Source: Lindgomyces ingoldianus (Eukaryota; Ascomycota; Dothideomycetes; Pleosporales; Lindgomycetaceae). From it: a stretch of DNA of 64,000 nt. Positions 45,657-56,697 of this stretch are shown here, one piece after another. The stretch lies in the NCBI RefSeq assembly GCF_010093535.1, contig NW_022985195.1:257200-321199 (forward strand), in the 5' to 3' direction. Each line of letters opens with the position of its first letter. Position 1 is the first letter of the stretch. The translations under genes and the position numbers were made by a program. The notes beneath the pieces are model-generated. The model ran no database searches and was not told where the DNA came from. It saw only the letters and a program-made list of their open reading frames with translations.

Positions 45657-46112
45657 GCTACCCCTAAGCTCCAGCTTCTCTATAATACTTATAAGAGGTG
45701 TTATCTAAACTAAATAGTCTCACAAAGTTGCTTACAAGGTATTATTAGCTACTTGTTAATGCTCACGCGCAAATTTGTGCAGCTTTGCCACTCCCTGTTA
45801 GTTCTTCTGACAAGAGCAGTTTCTAATCTTGGCTAGCGTGACACCGCCTTGCAGGAAACGTAATCAGTATTGTATAATTTATTTAAGCTGTCCTAGAAAG
45901 CCACCTGTAGCTATTAGGGTTGTGGCTGTGCAGCAGTGCATCAGTTTCCTCAAGTGTCTCGTGCCCTTTTCCAGATGCTCACCCACCAGCTTGGTCTAAG
46001 ACTTATCCCGCACAACCGTACGTATAGAAAAAGTGGTAATACCTAGAAGATTCTAGAGGGATTTCTAGCAGTATAAATACTTGTCGCTCCCCGGACCCTT
46101 CGATGAAATACT

Positions 46113-46136
46113 GTCCATCCATGCGTGCCGGAAAAT
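46113..46136 (-). repeat. Short third copy of the dispersed repeat
   Basis: The reverse complement ATTTTCCGGCACGCATGGAT matches the core of the 45.6-kb and 50.5-kb copies (TTTTTCGGCACGCATGGAGG). It is short, so chance or partial homology is possible. Confidence 0.4.
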
Positions 46137-46325
46137 CTAAAGGGTCTGTGCCGGTGCGGCTCGGCCGTCCTCCCTGCTAACGGTGGGGGCACAATGTACC
46201 TCGCTATTCTTCTAACCCGGTGCTTTAACCTATGAGTATGCTTACGCATCATGCCTTAACTATAACACTAGACTGTGGCGACTATGAAATTTATGAGGAA
46301 GCAGCGTTGAATTTAAATGACAAAG

Positions 46326-49300
46326 TTATGTATCACGCTTACTCGCACTGTGCAGCGCATCCAGGACCTTAGCAACACTGCGATACCTGTTGCTTCTACG
46401 CCCGAATACTGCTTCAACACCAAGAAGAGCTTGTTCATATAAGCGCTTTGCCTCCTGCGTTCTACCGGTCCGCTGGAAGAGAAGTGCCATATTCTGAGTT
46501 GTGTTAAGCGCTGGTATATACGTCTTCACTGCTTCTTGGCCAAGTGCTTTCTCGTAGCCTTGCAGCACTCGCAAGTACATCTTCTCCGCCTCGTCAAGCC
46601 GTCCCAGGTCCGCGTAGAGGTTGCCCAAGTTGTTGACCGTAGAGAGTGTTGATGTATAGTCTAGTCCCCATGCCTTCTCAAAGCCTTGCAGCGCTCGCAA
46701 GTACATCTTCTCCGCCTCCTTAAGCCGCCCCAGGGATTTGTAGAGGTTGCCCAAGTTGTTGACCGTTTCAAGTGTTGATGTATGGTCTAGTCCCCATGCC
46801 TTCTTAAAACCTTGCAGCGCTCGCAAGTACATCTTCTCCGCCTCGTCAAGCCGTCCCAGGTCCACGTAGAGGTTGCCCAAGTTGTTGACCGTTTCAAGTG
46901 TTGATGTATGGTCTAGTCCCCATGCCTTCTCTTTGCCTTGCAGCGCTCGCGAGTACATCTTCTCCGCCTCGTCAAACCGTCCCAGGTCCGCGTAGAGCAA
47001 GCCCAAGTTGTTGACTGTAGAGAGTGTGGATGTATGATCTGGTCCCCATGCCTTCTCTTTGCCTTGCAGCGCTCGCAAGTACATCTTCTCCGCCTCCTGA
47101 AACCGTCCTTGGCTGGAACATACGTATCCAAATCTATGCAGAATCCAGTCCTTCCCATTCTCACCCATCCTCCCATCTATAATAAACCCCCAACACCTTG
47201 TCAAGTGTCGCAAAAGCCGACGCTGAGTCAGCGACGAGTGCTGCACATCATCTGCTGGTACATGCCTGCCTACACACTCCATCGCCACCCCGGCCATTTC
47301 AGCATCCCATTCTTGGTTGACTACATGCACCGTCCATGCGTGCACACAGCTATGCATCCCGTACCCTTGAGATTCCACCACTGTTCCTTTAGGGGACTTA
47401 TCCACCTCTATTAACCCGTAGTCGCACAGCACTCGCACTGCCTCGTTGAAACTCAGCTCATCCTCCGTTAGTTGACAAAGCCATTGCGGCCCACTAGTCC
47501 TTCCCTCTCTTAGAAGCTCAAACCAGAGGTCCTGGTTGTCGAAGTATGCCCACAGCTGAAGCAGCTTGGACGATATTTCGCTCTACTGCTTGATGTGATC
47601 TAAAGAGAGCTGCCATGTTGAGTACAATTGCCGGTCTTCGTATGTGCTTACTTCAGGGCTTGTTTGTTGCAGCCTCCGCCATGATTCCCGGTACAGACAA
47701 AGGTAGTCGGCAGAGCTTGTCGCCACCTGGTCAAGGTAGGCGCCTGCCGTAGCCAAGGCTAGCGGCAGTCCATCTAGCTCTCTAGCAAGCTCGGCAGCAT
47801 TGGGATCTAAAAGCGTGAGCGTTGTATCTACAGTGCAATACAGTACAGGAATTCAAACCACTCACCGTCTATCACATCCTCGCGATGCGATGCATCAGAT
47901 AGGATCTGCAAACTGTCGCGGACGTCTTCTAACTTGCCCACCTTCACGCGACGGCCCATACTAACCTTCGATGACCTTGTTGTGACGATGACCGAGCCAT
48001 GGTGTGCTTCGGGTAGAAACTGCCGGATATCGACTGCACCGGGATCCGCATTGCCTGGCACTTTGGGGTTGTCGTAGTTGTCGAACACCATTAACCACTG
48101 CGTGTTCTTGGGATGCTCCAGCCACCGTTTGACCGCTGCCACCACTTTGTCTTGCTTCTTGTCATCTATGAAAACACCTAACTGACTGGCTGATGGACAA
48201 TCCTGTAAGATCCGCCTTGCTAGCCTCAAGTAGCTCTGCTTTACTGATACTTCGTCTTTGATGTTCAGCTAGAATATCGCCAAATAGTTGTCTCGATGGG
48301 CCTTAATGTATGCAATCGCTAGCTGCGTCTTCCCGATCCCGCCTAGGCCGTGCAGAGTGACTGCTTGACGACCGGTGCCCTCACTGAGCGCCTTGTGCAT
48401 TGCAGCAAGCTCTGCTTGTCTCGCAACAAAGTGATTGGTCTCAGAGGCCTCAGACAAGCTAAAGACAACAGAATAGCTCTCTTCAGCATTGCTTCGAGCT
48501 GTAGACAGTTACTGTCATTGCTATTATTAATAACTACACAGTAGAGCTACATACCCGCATCGACCCTGACCTCTTCTTCCCATCGTAAGCTGATGACGCT
48601 GCTTGCACTTTCAGCCATAATAATCAAATAGTCTGAAACTTTCTCATAGTCATTATCCTCTTTCGACTTAAACTTGACCATTTCTTTATGGTCCGCGTGG
48701 ATCATGATCTGCTCTGCGTCGGCTGCGCCTGGAACGACTGCGGATGCTTTGAGCACCACCTGTATCATCAGTACTTGCGATGCCTGTGGTCAACGTGAAG
48801 ATATACCATGATCGAATGGCCCAGCGCTGTCGGGGTCTCGTACTCCTCGTACGCAAACTTCGTCATAAACTCCCCGCTGATTGGCCCGTACTGTCTCAGC
48901 TGCAGCTGGAGCCATTCCGAGTCTCGCTCCAAATGCTCTAGAAGCCGGCTATTAGTAGCCTTGTATACCGATGCCGCATTCACTAGCAGCTTTCCGAACT
49001 GCACTCCGTTGCCGCCCTGGTGGGGAGTGCCCATGAATATGATTCCGTATGTTGACGTCTTGATCGACCGATGTTCTTCTAGTGCGCCTTTGCGCGCTGC
49101 GTCTGAGTGAATGAGGGCCTGGGCCCGGTCAGCGAGCGTATGTGGCAGAGAGGAGCGAGACTGGCGCCTTTGACGATAATGCCACCCAGGCTGTGCGCCA
49201 CGAAGATTATCGGTCGTTTCATGGTCTTCAGCTGTCAGAACCACATCTTATGCATATCCGCTGTCATCTCACATTTGTACGCTTTCTCCTGAGGCAAAGA

Positions 49301-49737
49301 TCCGCGACCAGCTGCTCTGCATGATCGTAGAGGAATTGGTGGCTAACGCGCTTGCCGTGCGTGTTCGCATCGTATCCCCAGCAGAATATGCGCGCATCTG
49401 GGATGTCCTTTGGTAGGAGATCGCGGAGCCAGTGGGTGCCGTTCGCTGCCGTCCACGTCTCGTCGCAGTGGCCGTTCAAGCCATGGACGGCAACGATGCT
49501 AGGGCGCTGTCAGTACGGGCCCTTGTGAGTTACGGATTTCTTACTCAATCACTGGCTGCTCGCCCTCCGCTACGACCTTGAGACCAAGGGCAGATACCTT
49601 GGACGGTTGCTGCTTTGATGAGCTGGCAGCCTGCTACAGCGTCAGCCTGACAGAGGCAGAATATCAGGGTCGATAAGTACAGAGTCGTGACGATCCTTGC
49701 GGAACGGGATCAGTCGCTGCCATCTGGAGGCCGCCAT
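46326..49737 (-). pseudogene. Decayed NLR: SesB-like hydrolase, NB-ARC, TPR
   Basis: Starts MAASRWQRLIPFRKDRHDS at 49737. The N-terminal domain resembles the SesB-type alpha/beta hydrolase of fungal NLRs: IVAVHGLNGHCDETWT (~49500-49450), the serine elbow FVAHSLGGIIVK (~49205-49165), IIFMGTPHQGG. An NB-ARC domain follows: P-loop GLGGIGKTQ (48326-48349), Walker B WLMVFDNYDN (~48097-48068), GSVIVTTRSS, DGLPLALATAGAYLDQ. The C-terminus has 42-residue TPR repeats and ends at 46326. Several introns with good consensus link the parts. Two in-frame stops break it: TAG at 48269-48271 where the family has Trp (YLAIF*LNIKD) and TAG at 47583-47585 where it has Gln (HIKQ*SEIS). A further frame break without a clean donor lies near 49160. 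NLRs of this layout act in fungal non-self recognition and cell death; this copy looks inactive. Confidence 0.85.
46380..47141 (-). repeat. Tandem 126-bp TPR-coding repeats
   Basis: Six TPR units, five of them exactly 42 residues (126 bp), e.g. TVNNLGNLYVDLGRLDEAEK and TVNNLGNLYADLGRLDEAEK. At DNA level neighbouring units share long identical runs. Such homogeneous repeats are a known mark of fungal NLR ligand-binding ends, where repeat number and sequence change rapidly. Confidence 0.85.
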
Positions 49738-51848
49738 GGTTTGAGTTCAGGACTCAATGATCTCCGCGATGCTAAAGATTTGTGAGAGTTGTTGGGTTCC
49801 ATCGTGCTGGGCGGCCTGTATTGACGATGTCGGCTTAGCTGCGCTCGCATCTGCTCGAGAATCACGTTAGCCCCAGCGTCGCCCGTCACGTCCGCGCCAC
49901 GTGGAGGTGGCGGTTGCCCGCTCCAGCGGGTCGCATGTTCGCTTCACATCAGCTCTAGATCGCTGAAGGCTAGAGGATGGATGTCAACAACTTCCTATGG
50001 AACGATTGCTGCACACAAGTTTGGGCGACGGGCTGCATCGGGACGAAGCTGCAACCTCCACGCGGGCTGCGGGGCTCGGCCCTCCCGCCAAGACTCCGCA
50101 CAGCCACAAGGCTAACAATTATCACAAATAAATTACACTGCGATCATTATGTAGGCATGGGGTCGGTATACACTAGCCAAAATTAGTAGTTGGTTCGATC
50201 AGAAGCACCAACCGGGATAGCGGCCTTGCATGAATTTGTGCGCGACAGCAGGCTCAAGGCTAATGATAACTTCTTAGCATTATAGAGAGGTTCTAAGGCC
50301 TAATAAGGCCGCTTCTAAATATTATAGAGTAGTAAGACCTTAATAGTGGTGCTATAGGGAAGAAACTTTGCTTCGCTATAGAGGGAGGCTTTCTGCAAAT
50401 TAGGCGTGAAGGCGACAATGCAAACGTAATATATAGGTGAGAGACGCCCTAGATCTTCAAAAATAGTCACAGTACATTATTTATACTTAATTTTAGTAAG
50501 GCTTAACGTGTGCGCAGAGTTATAGTCGCTTGAAGTCAAAGTACCTGTCATATTTTCCAGCACAGGTGGTTTTTCGGCACGCATGGAGGGACGTTAGACG
50601 TCAAGAGCTATTTTGGGTCCCTAACATTTTTGTTCGATTGTCCTGTGTCTATGCCAAAGGGCATTGTGGATTTCTCAATAGTGGCCTGATTTCCTGAGAT
50701 AGATGTCAGTGGGCATCCTAATTTTCCAAACACCGGCCTAGTAGTTTCCCTGGAATAGAAATCCGATCGAATCGAAGCTGCAACTTCATACGAGGAATAA
50801 ACTGCGACCATTTCTAAGGTTCCAATGGGACTTTGACGAATGCAAGGCGCGCCTAAGGGGCTTTGCCGAATGTTCTACTGGAGAGTTCGAAAGTCAACTG
50901 TTTCCTATCAACGATGAACTGTAAATACAGTTGGACGGCATGTGAAAAGGCCAGCGTTTTCATCTTACATCAGAAGCTCTGGAGGCCTTTTAGTGGACAC
51001 GACACCCGCAAATCGCATGATTTCTGCATACGCTACCTTAAATTGCTGAGTTTCTCCGCTCCTAGGTGATGCGTGACGTACGAAGGGGGTGAGTATAGTC
51101 ACCTTGTCCACGCAGTGGGGTCCCCAAGGGTTGCGTAGCTCTTTGTGGCTGAATGCAATCAGCCTCCAGGTTGGGACACAATCAACCAATGATCTGATTT
51201 CTCTTTCGGTGGACGATCTTGGAGCTGAGGTTCTGCATTGTGCACATGTCGGATGCACGCTTCCATCGCGCTAGATACTGGTTTCCGAGTTTGGATTCTG
51301 GGATATCAGTAATCATAAAAGCATTATTTGGTCTGGAAGCATTTTTGGGGTACCGGGTATAAATCAGCGTCTGTACCAAAGGCCACAAACTCAAAAGCGA
51401 TCGTGAGACAGCTTGGGAGTGTACTGACTCGGATTGACGAGACTTGCGGGGGTGTGAGAGTTTTTCTTCCGAGAAACGACATGATGCTGGTCCCGCCCTT
51501 TGACAGGGCTGCAGAGTGCAGATTAAATCCTTAAACCCGGCGGGCTCAAATTGTAAGATTACGGATATCGTTCCTCAATTGAGATAGTGCTAGGCGATGA
51601 ATAAGCTGAGATACGCTGCGTCTTGCCATTGCACCCACTTTGAGAAACGCATTCCCCCACCCCGCCCTTGTCATCCACGCAGTCAGATTTCCCCCCTCAG
51701 CCAGGGCTCCTGCATCTGGCATCTCTAGAGGGAGCTCGGGCATGAAGCGCATTTCCGACAGGGGCAATCTAATATATACAAACGTGGCATGGTCCACCAG
51801 CTGAATGTCTAACACTATCTTCACCACCTTCATTCATCGCACACCCTC
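49738..51848. other. Gene-free region between the NLR relic and the Zn2Cys6 regulator
   Basis: 2.1 kb. It includes an AT-rich segment around 50.2-50.5 kb and a dispersed repeat copy (50518-50596). The right part should be the promoter of the regulator. No ORF here has a recognisable motif. Confidence 0.45.
50518..50596 (+). repeat. Dispersed repeat, partner of the 45.6-kb copy
   Basis: Shares GAAGTCAAAGTACC and GGTGGTTTTTCG-CA-GCATGGAGGGA-GTTA with the reverse complement of 45581-45656, with matching spacing. It lies upstream of the NLR pseudogene's start, while the other copies lie beyond its end. Confidence 0.6.
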
Positions 51849-54081
51849 ATGGAGCTTGAAACAGCGCCATATCAGCATCCAATTATTTACTGGCATGCGC
51901 AAAACCCACCGGAGACTCCCTCAAGCCACCATCAATTCTTCTTTCAGTCTCCGTTTCCTTCTCATGCACCATTGTCGGACACCCGTGCTCGATCGAACGA
52001 TACACAATCTGCATTCTTAGTTAGAGAGCCTGTAATCAGGAATGGCAGCAAAAAGAGGCGGGCTTGTAATGAATGTAAACAGCAAAAGTTGAGGTGCGAC
52101 TTATCAACGCTCGTCAATTATCAATCACCGGACTTCTGCTCCCGGTGCAAGCGACTCGGACTTGAGTGCAGAATCGATCGGAGCTTCAGACGAGAGCGAA
52201 AGCGCAAGACGTCAGACGAACTTGAGAAAGAGGTTAATTCCCTGAGAAGAGAGCTTTCGCGGCGGTCAACATCAGCTCAGGCAACTGGCGGCGACGTCGC
52301 TAATTCTCACCAGATTGATACCATTAGCAGCGATGCTGGTAGCACAAGCTCGGTGAATACTTTTCACAGACAGTCGGGGATGTTCTCGACCACGCTCCCC
52401 AATATGACGTCTCCGGTGTCTACTCAAGCTTCCGACCCTCCAGGGACAACTACACGACGATTTCCCGAAGAGTCGCCACTTACAGGGAGAGACACGAATC
52501 CTACTGGTTTTATTGCTCGCGCGCCGAGGGCGCTGGGAAGCATTCAGCTGTCGGCTGACGATATTGATGAGCTATTTGCGGAGTACTTCACATACTACCA
52601 CCCGTTTCTGCCAATGCTTGATCCTAGAATCAGCCCTGCACAATACTACAACTTGTCAGTGCTCTTGTTCTGGGCAATTATATCAGTGGCATCGCGGCGT
52701 TACGACAATGACCCTACACTCCTTACTAGATTAGCTCGATCAGTTACAAATCTCACCTGGAGAACCTTGCAGTCTATACCGCACTCCAAAAGTGTAGTAC
52801 AAAGCCTAGCGCTTCTCTGTACCTGGCCGTTTCCAACAAGTAGTAGTACTTTAGATGTGAGCTACATGTGGACTGGAACAATGATGCAGATCAGCATCCA
52901 GATGGGGCTCAACCGACCTCTGAATCCCCAAGACTTCGCAAAGTTTCGGGTTCAGCTCAATGATTCAGAGATTTCTGAACGCGTACGGACCTGGGCAGGC
53001 TGTAATATCGTAGCTCAGAGGTATTTCAGACAGTGCTGGGACAGGAGATCTACTGCTGACCGAGCTCCATAGTGTCAGCGTTGGTACAGGTCTTGCTGCC
53101 CCTGTACAGTATGACTGGTCCCTAGTATCAGGTTCGCGATCAGGCTCTCCTGCGATGAAGCTAGACCATGGCCTTGAGGCGCATTTGAGAATCGAAATGT
53201 TTCGCGACAATGTGTCTCGGGCGATGGCATCAAGTGTGTCTGATCCTGTTGGTCTACTTCCCACACACGAGAGACTCTCGCTTTATAAAGTATTCTCGAA
53301 AGAGCTGGAGGGTATTGAGGGCTCTATCAACGATTTGTCTGATACTACTCGCTTCTACATATCCGCCGCAAGACTACACCTCCAGTCTTTCTACCTCTTC
53401 GATGAGCCCTCATCCGACACATACATCAACCGAATACTCACGTTATATTTTACAGCAACGTCTGTCATGCAACAGACTCTAGATACTAATCAGAGATCGC
53501 AAAACATCATCCGCTATTGCCCATTTTTCGTGTACCAGACCTCCGTATCCGCCTCCTTCATAATCCTCAAGATTCTCAAAAACGACTACTTTTCCTCATT
53601 TATAGACGTGGAATCTGAACAAAAACTCTTTCATGCTTCGGTAAGCGTGATCCGGAAAATGTCAGTCGCGGACAACGACCTCCCAGGCCGACTTGGGGAT
53701 GTGCTCGCCTACCTTTGGACAGATACTACGCCAAATCTGATCAGTGGACCTGGAAAAGAGGGATTGCAACTCAAAATAAGAAGTCGAATGAGCATGTCTG
53801 TAGTCTTCGACTCGCTCTGGCGCTGGAGAGAGCAGTTCCGAGCTCTGCCCAACAATGAGAATGGTTTCGATCAAGAAAATGAAGGTACATCAAACCCCAA
53901 GTTTGAGAGCAACAGACACAAACTGACTGGGCGTATAGGCGAGCCAGGCATATCAGATGCAACGGGAACACATAGGTCAATTGAAGAGCATCCCCCTTTC
54001 GCTCCAAACCCAATGCTGTTTGACTGCGTTGGTCCCTTGGACTTTGCGCTAGATAATGTCGATTTTAGTCCAATGAATTAG
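51849..54081 (+). CDS. Zn2Cys6 transcription factor with fungal-specific middle region
   Basis: Two exons, 51849..53020 and 53073..54081, give 726 aa. The intron (GTATTT donor, ATAG acceptor) restores the family text CNIVAQ|SVSVGTG. The zinc cluster is C73-x2-C76-x6-C83-x13-C97-x2-C100-x6-C107 (RRACNECKQQKLRCDLS...), followed by a basic patch and a short coiled coil (~120-140, DELEKEVNSLRREL). The middle region begins DIDELFAEYFTYYHPFLPML and contains WTGTMMQISIQMGLNRPLNP and RVRTWAGCNIVAQ. The style resembles War1-like and related metabolic regulators, but the target is not deducible from the sequence. Next to it lie a broken lyase gene and a broken transporter gene, so it may once have controlled a local pathway. 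It appears intact. Confidence 0.9.
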
Positions 54082-54388
54082 TCAATTCGCTCAACCCGTC
54101 TCTCGACAGAGGTGCTGCCGCATATCGCGTGTCTGGGAACTCTAATCAGTTTCCTGACGTGGATGTGCAGAGCAGCCATCCTAAATAGCCCTGGCGTTGT
54201 TGGACGCGTTTCAAGAGCAACGAAATTGCATCAGCCCTAATGATGCCGGGGATAAGGCGGCTCGAATTAGGATCGAGCGGTCGACTGGGACGTAAGATCC
54301 ATCGGCGTGCCGCGGCAGCACCCCTGCCCCTTGCAATCGGCACCAGACATGCGTCACATTTCTGAAAGAGATTCTATCAACTTCCATT
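54082..54388. other. Intergenic region between the regulator and the lyase pseudogene
   Basis: About 300 bp where two convergent genes end. Nothing recognisable. Confidence 0.4.
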
Positions 54389-55505
54389 CTAAGCCTTTGT
54401 CATCATGATGCTCTGCCCATGCATGCATGCCTTACGATACACTTTCGATAGCAGGTTTCCTCCTGTAGCTGCATCCACCACCTGCGATTCCTTCAACCCT
54501 ACCGTTTCGAACAGCTTGTTCGGTGTAAATTCGGGCTGAAGTGCAGTGAGCCCTGTTTTCTTCAGCCCTACTAAGGCGTCCCTTATCACGCAGATGCTGG
54601 AGCAATGGTAGCGAATGGGAAGATGATAATGCGGAACCCAAGTTCTTGCGCCTCTTGAGACGTAATGGACGGCGCCGTTCCGTGCTCAACCATATTTGCA
54701 GCACTGACGTTCGATGCATGATTTCGCAAATCTTGCGTCCTTCCTCTTTGTTATTAGGTGCCTTCAGGAACGGGACGTCGGCACCACATTCTGCGGCTAC
54801 TTTCAGTCTCTTTGCAGCCTCATCGAAAGCCGGAGACTTGGAGCGCGTTGGTTCGTGCGATGAGTACGATGTCCGAGCCGAGTCTTCCTTGAGCTTGGGA
54901 TGCGGCTCGAATGCGCGAACAAAAGATGTTGTCGTCGACTATCTCCTTTCCTCTAAGATGGCCGCACCGTTTAGTCTTGATCTGGTTTTCGATATGTATG
55001 GCTGAGACGCATGATCGATGATATGCCGCCACGGTACGAGCAACCATGTTAAGCCCTTCCATTTCACATTAATTTCTTAAAAGTCAGTGGAGAGACAATT
55101 ATACCTCCATATCCAGTATCCGCGTCCGCAACCAAAGGAATCTCCGGCTTCAAGTTTGCAATCATCTCCGCATGCTCACGCACGTCGTTCAGCGTAGCGA
55201 ACCCAAGATCTGCCTGCCCAAGCTTGGATGCACACGTACCGGCACCGGTCTAGCGATCCTCTCTATTAGCTTCACTCGTATGGAAAGCCAAGCCGGTTTA
55301 AGCTTTTTATCAGGTCGACTCGTACCATGTACGAGCAGTCAAATCCAACATCTAGAGCGATCCTCACGCTAAATCCATCGTATACGCCTAGAGCTATTAA
55401 GATCTTCCCATCGTTGTTGAAAATCAGGTCTCGGAGTCGCTTTTCGGTCGAATTCGGCGCCATGGGTGCTATGCTGTTGCTGTAGTTCTTGGTAGTGGGT
55501 GGCAT
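54389..55505 (-). pseudogene. Isocitrate-lyase/PEP-mutase superfamily enzyme, frameshifted
   Basis: Exon 1 from 55505 (MPPTTKNYSNS..., LRDLIFNNDGKILIALGVYD, FDCSYM) is followed by an intron ending CGCTAG, then TGAGTCASKLGQADLGFATL and LKPEIPLVADADTGYGG, with the D-x-D metal ligands. After a second intron come LNMVARTVAAYHRSCVSAIH, IENQIKTKRCGHLRGKEIVD (the family KRCGH loop) and GSDIVLIARTNALQ. From there the frame breaks: near 54826 (extra base before FDEAAKRLKVAAECGADVPF), near 54690 (NMVEHGTAPSITSQEAQELG in another frame) and near 54598 (before IRDALVGLKKTGLTALQPEF). Intact members cleave 2-methylisocitrate or related 2-hydroxy-acids, or rearrange phosphonates. The introns still look usable, so loss of function seems recent. 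The substrate cannot be stated. Confidence 0.85.
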
Positions 55506-56697
55506 GGTGGATGTCTCAGTCTGAGGTATAGCTCGCTCGAAAAAGGAAGTCGGTTCAAAGAAGACGGGAAGTTACGAGGAGTTTCTCCTCACGAACGTTG
55601 ACGGCAAAGGCGCGCAATGAGCAAAGAAGCTTAGATATCAGATCCCACAAAAGAATACTCAATTTCTTCCGGCGCTACTAAAGGCAGAAGGTATGTTTAG
55701 TTACCCTTCACTGCTGATCTTATATGTCTTTTCCTCCTCCCCACTCCTACCTCACAGCTCTACAAAGTCCACAATTCCAAAAATTTTCCCCGAATCCGAC
55801 TCTTGCTACAGTCAACCTCGCAATCATGATCCTGCGATGCTGGGAGTTGAGAAACATAGCCGATGGGTGCCGGATCGGAGGAGACGAAAGGGGGTTAGCA
55901 TGGTCTTGCTTGAATCGTGTCTCTAATCCAACCATTCATAGGCCCCGTATTCAACCCCCAAATTACGAAACCAACTCTGTTCAAAACGGTCCTCCGTTAC
56001 CGCAGCATTCACTAGCTGTACTGAATATTGTTGTTTCCTTGAACCTGGCCTGCACATGGCATGGTTGGGGTGGTAGATGATGGCATGTGGCTGAAATCAT
56101 TGAGTCGCATGCTTCGCTTTTGAACTTCTAAACTCTAATGCCTCCGCACGCTGCTATTCCTTCCCGCGCCGAAACCTGGTCGCCCGCTCCAGAAACATGA
56201 TCACAGAACCGCCGGTAAGAAAGCCCGGGACGGAATTAAAGCTTATTTTCGGTCCCTGCGTCTGGGGACGTTACCCTATCCACTGCATTTGAGTAGAGCT
56301 GCTAGGTATGACGCTTGGGCTTAGAGCTTTTCTTGGAAACGTGCGGCCAGCCAGTGAGCAGGGTGTCTTGGGTTTCGAGAAGCTTGATGCTGGACAAAGA
56401 GCGGCTGGGATAGGCGAACGAAGACGCAATCCCCCGGATCGGGATGTGGTGATGGGATTTCGGAGGCGAGGGATTGCGGAGAGATGTGGAGGATGTGGAG
56501 GATGGAGAAGAGAGAGGCTGGAGAGAATGATTGTGAGAGAAATGAATGCGATATAAAAGTAGGACAGACAGCAGGTTGCGCTGAGTCTTTTCCGCAGCCC
56601 TTGGTTTGAAGACTCCTACGGCATCGTATCTTGCACTTACCTTCCGCTGTCCAATCCCTTTCTTTTCCCCTGATTGCAATATAGTTTGTATAAAATA
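55506..56697. promoter_or_regulatory. Divergent region between lyase and transporter pseudogenes
   Basis: 1.2 kb between two divergent start codons, probably a shared control region for co-expressed genes when both were active. No regulator binding site can be assigned. ORFs within it show no family. Confidence 0.4.

Larger units (their letters stand above)
43786..46325. other. Gene-free, AT-leaning region left of the NLR relic
   Basis: 2.5 kb without a convincing gene. It carries two copies of a dispersed repeat (45581-45656 and 46113-46136) found again at about 50.5 kb, so transposon debris is likely. Confidence 0.45.
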
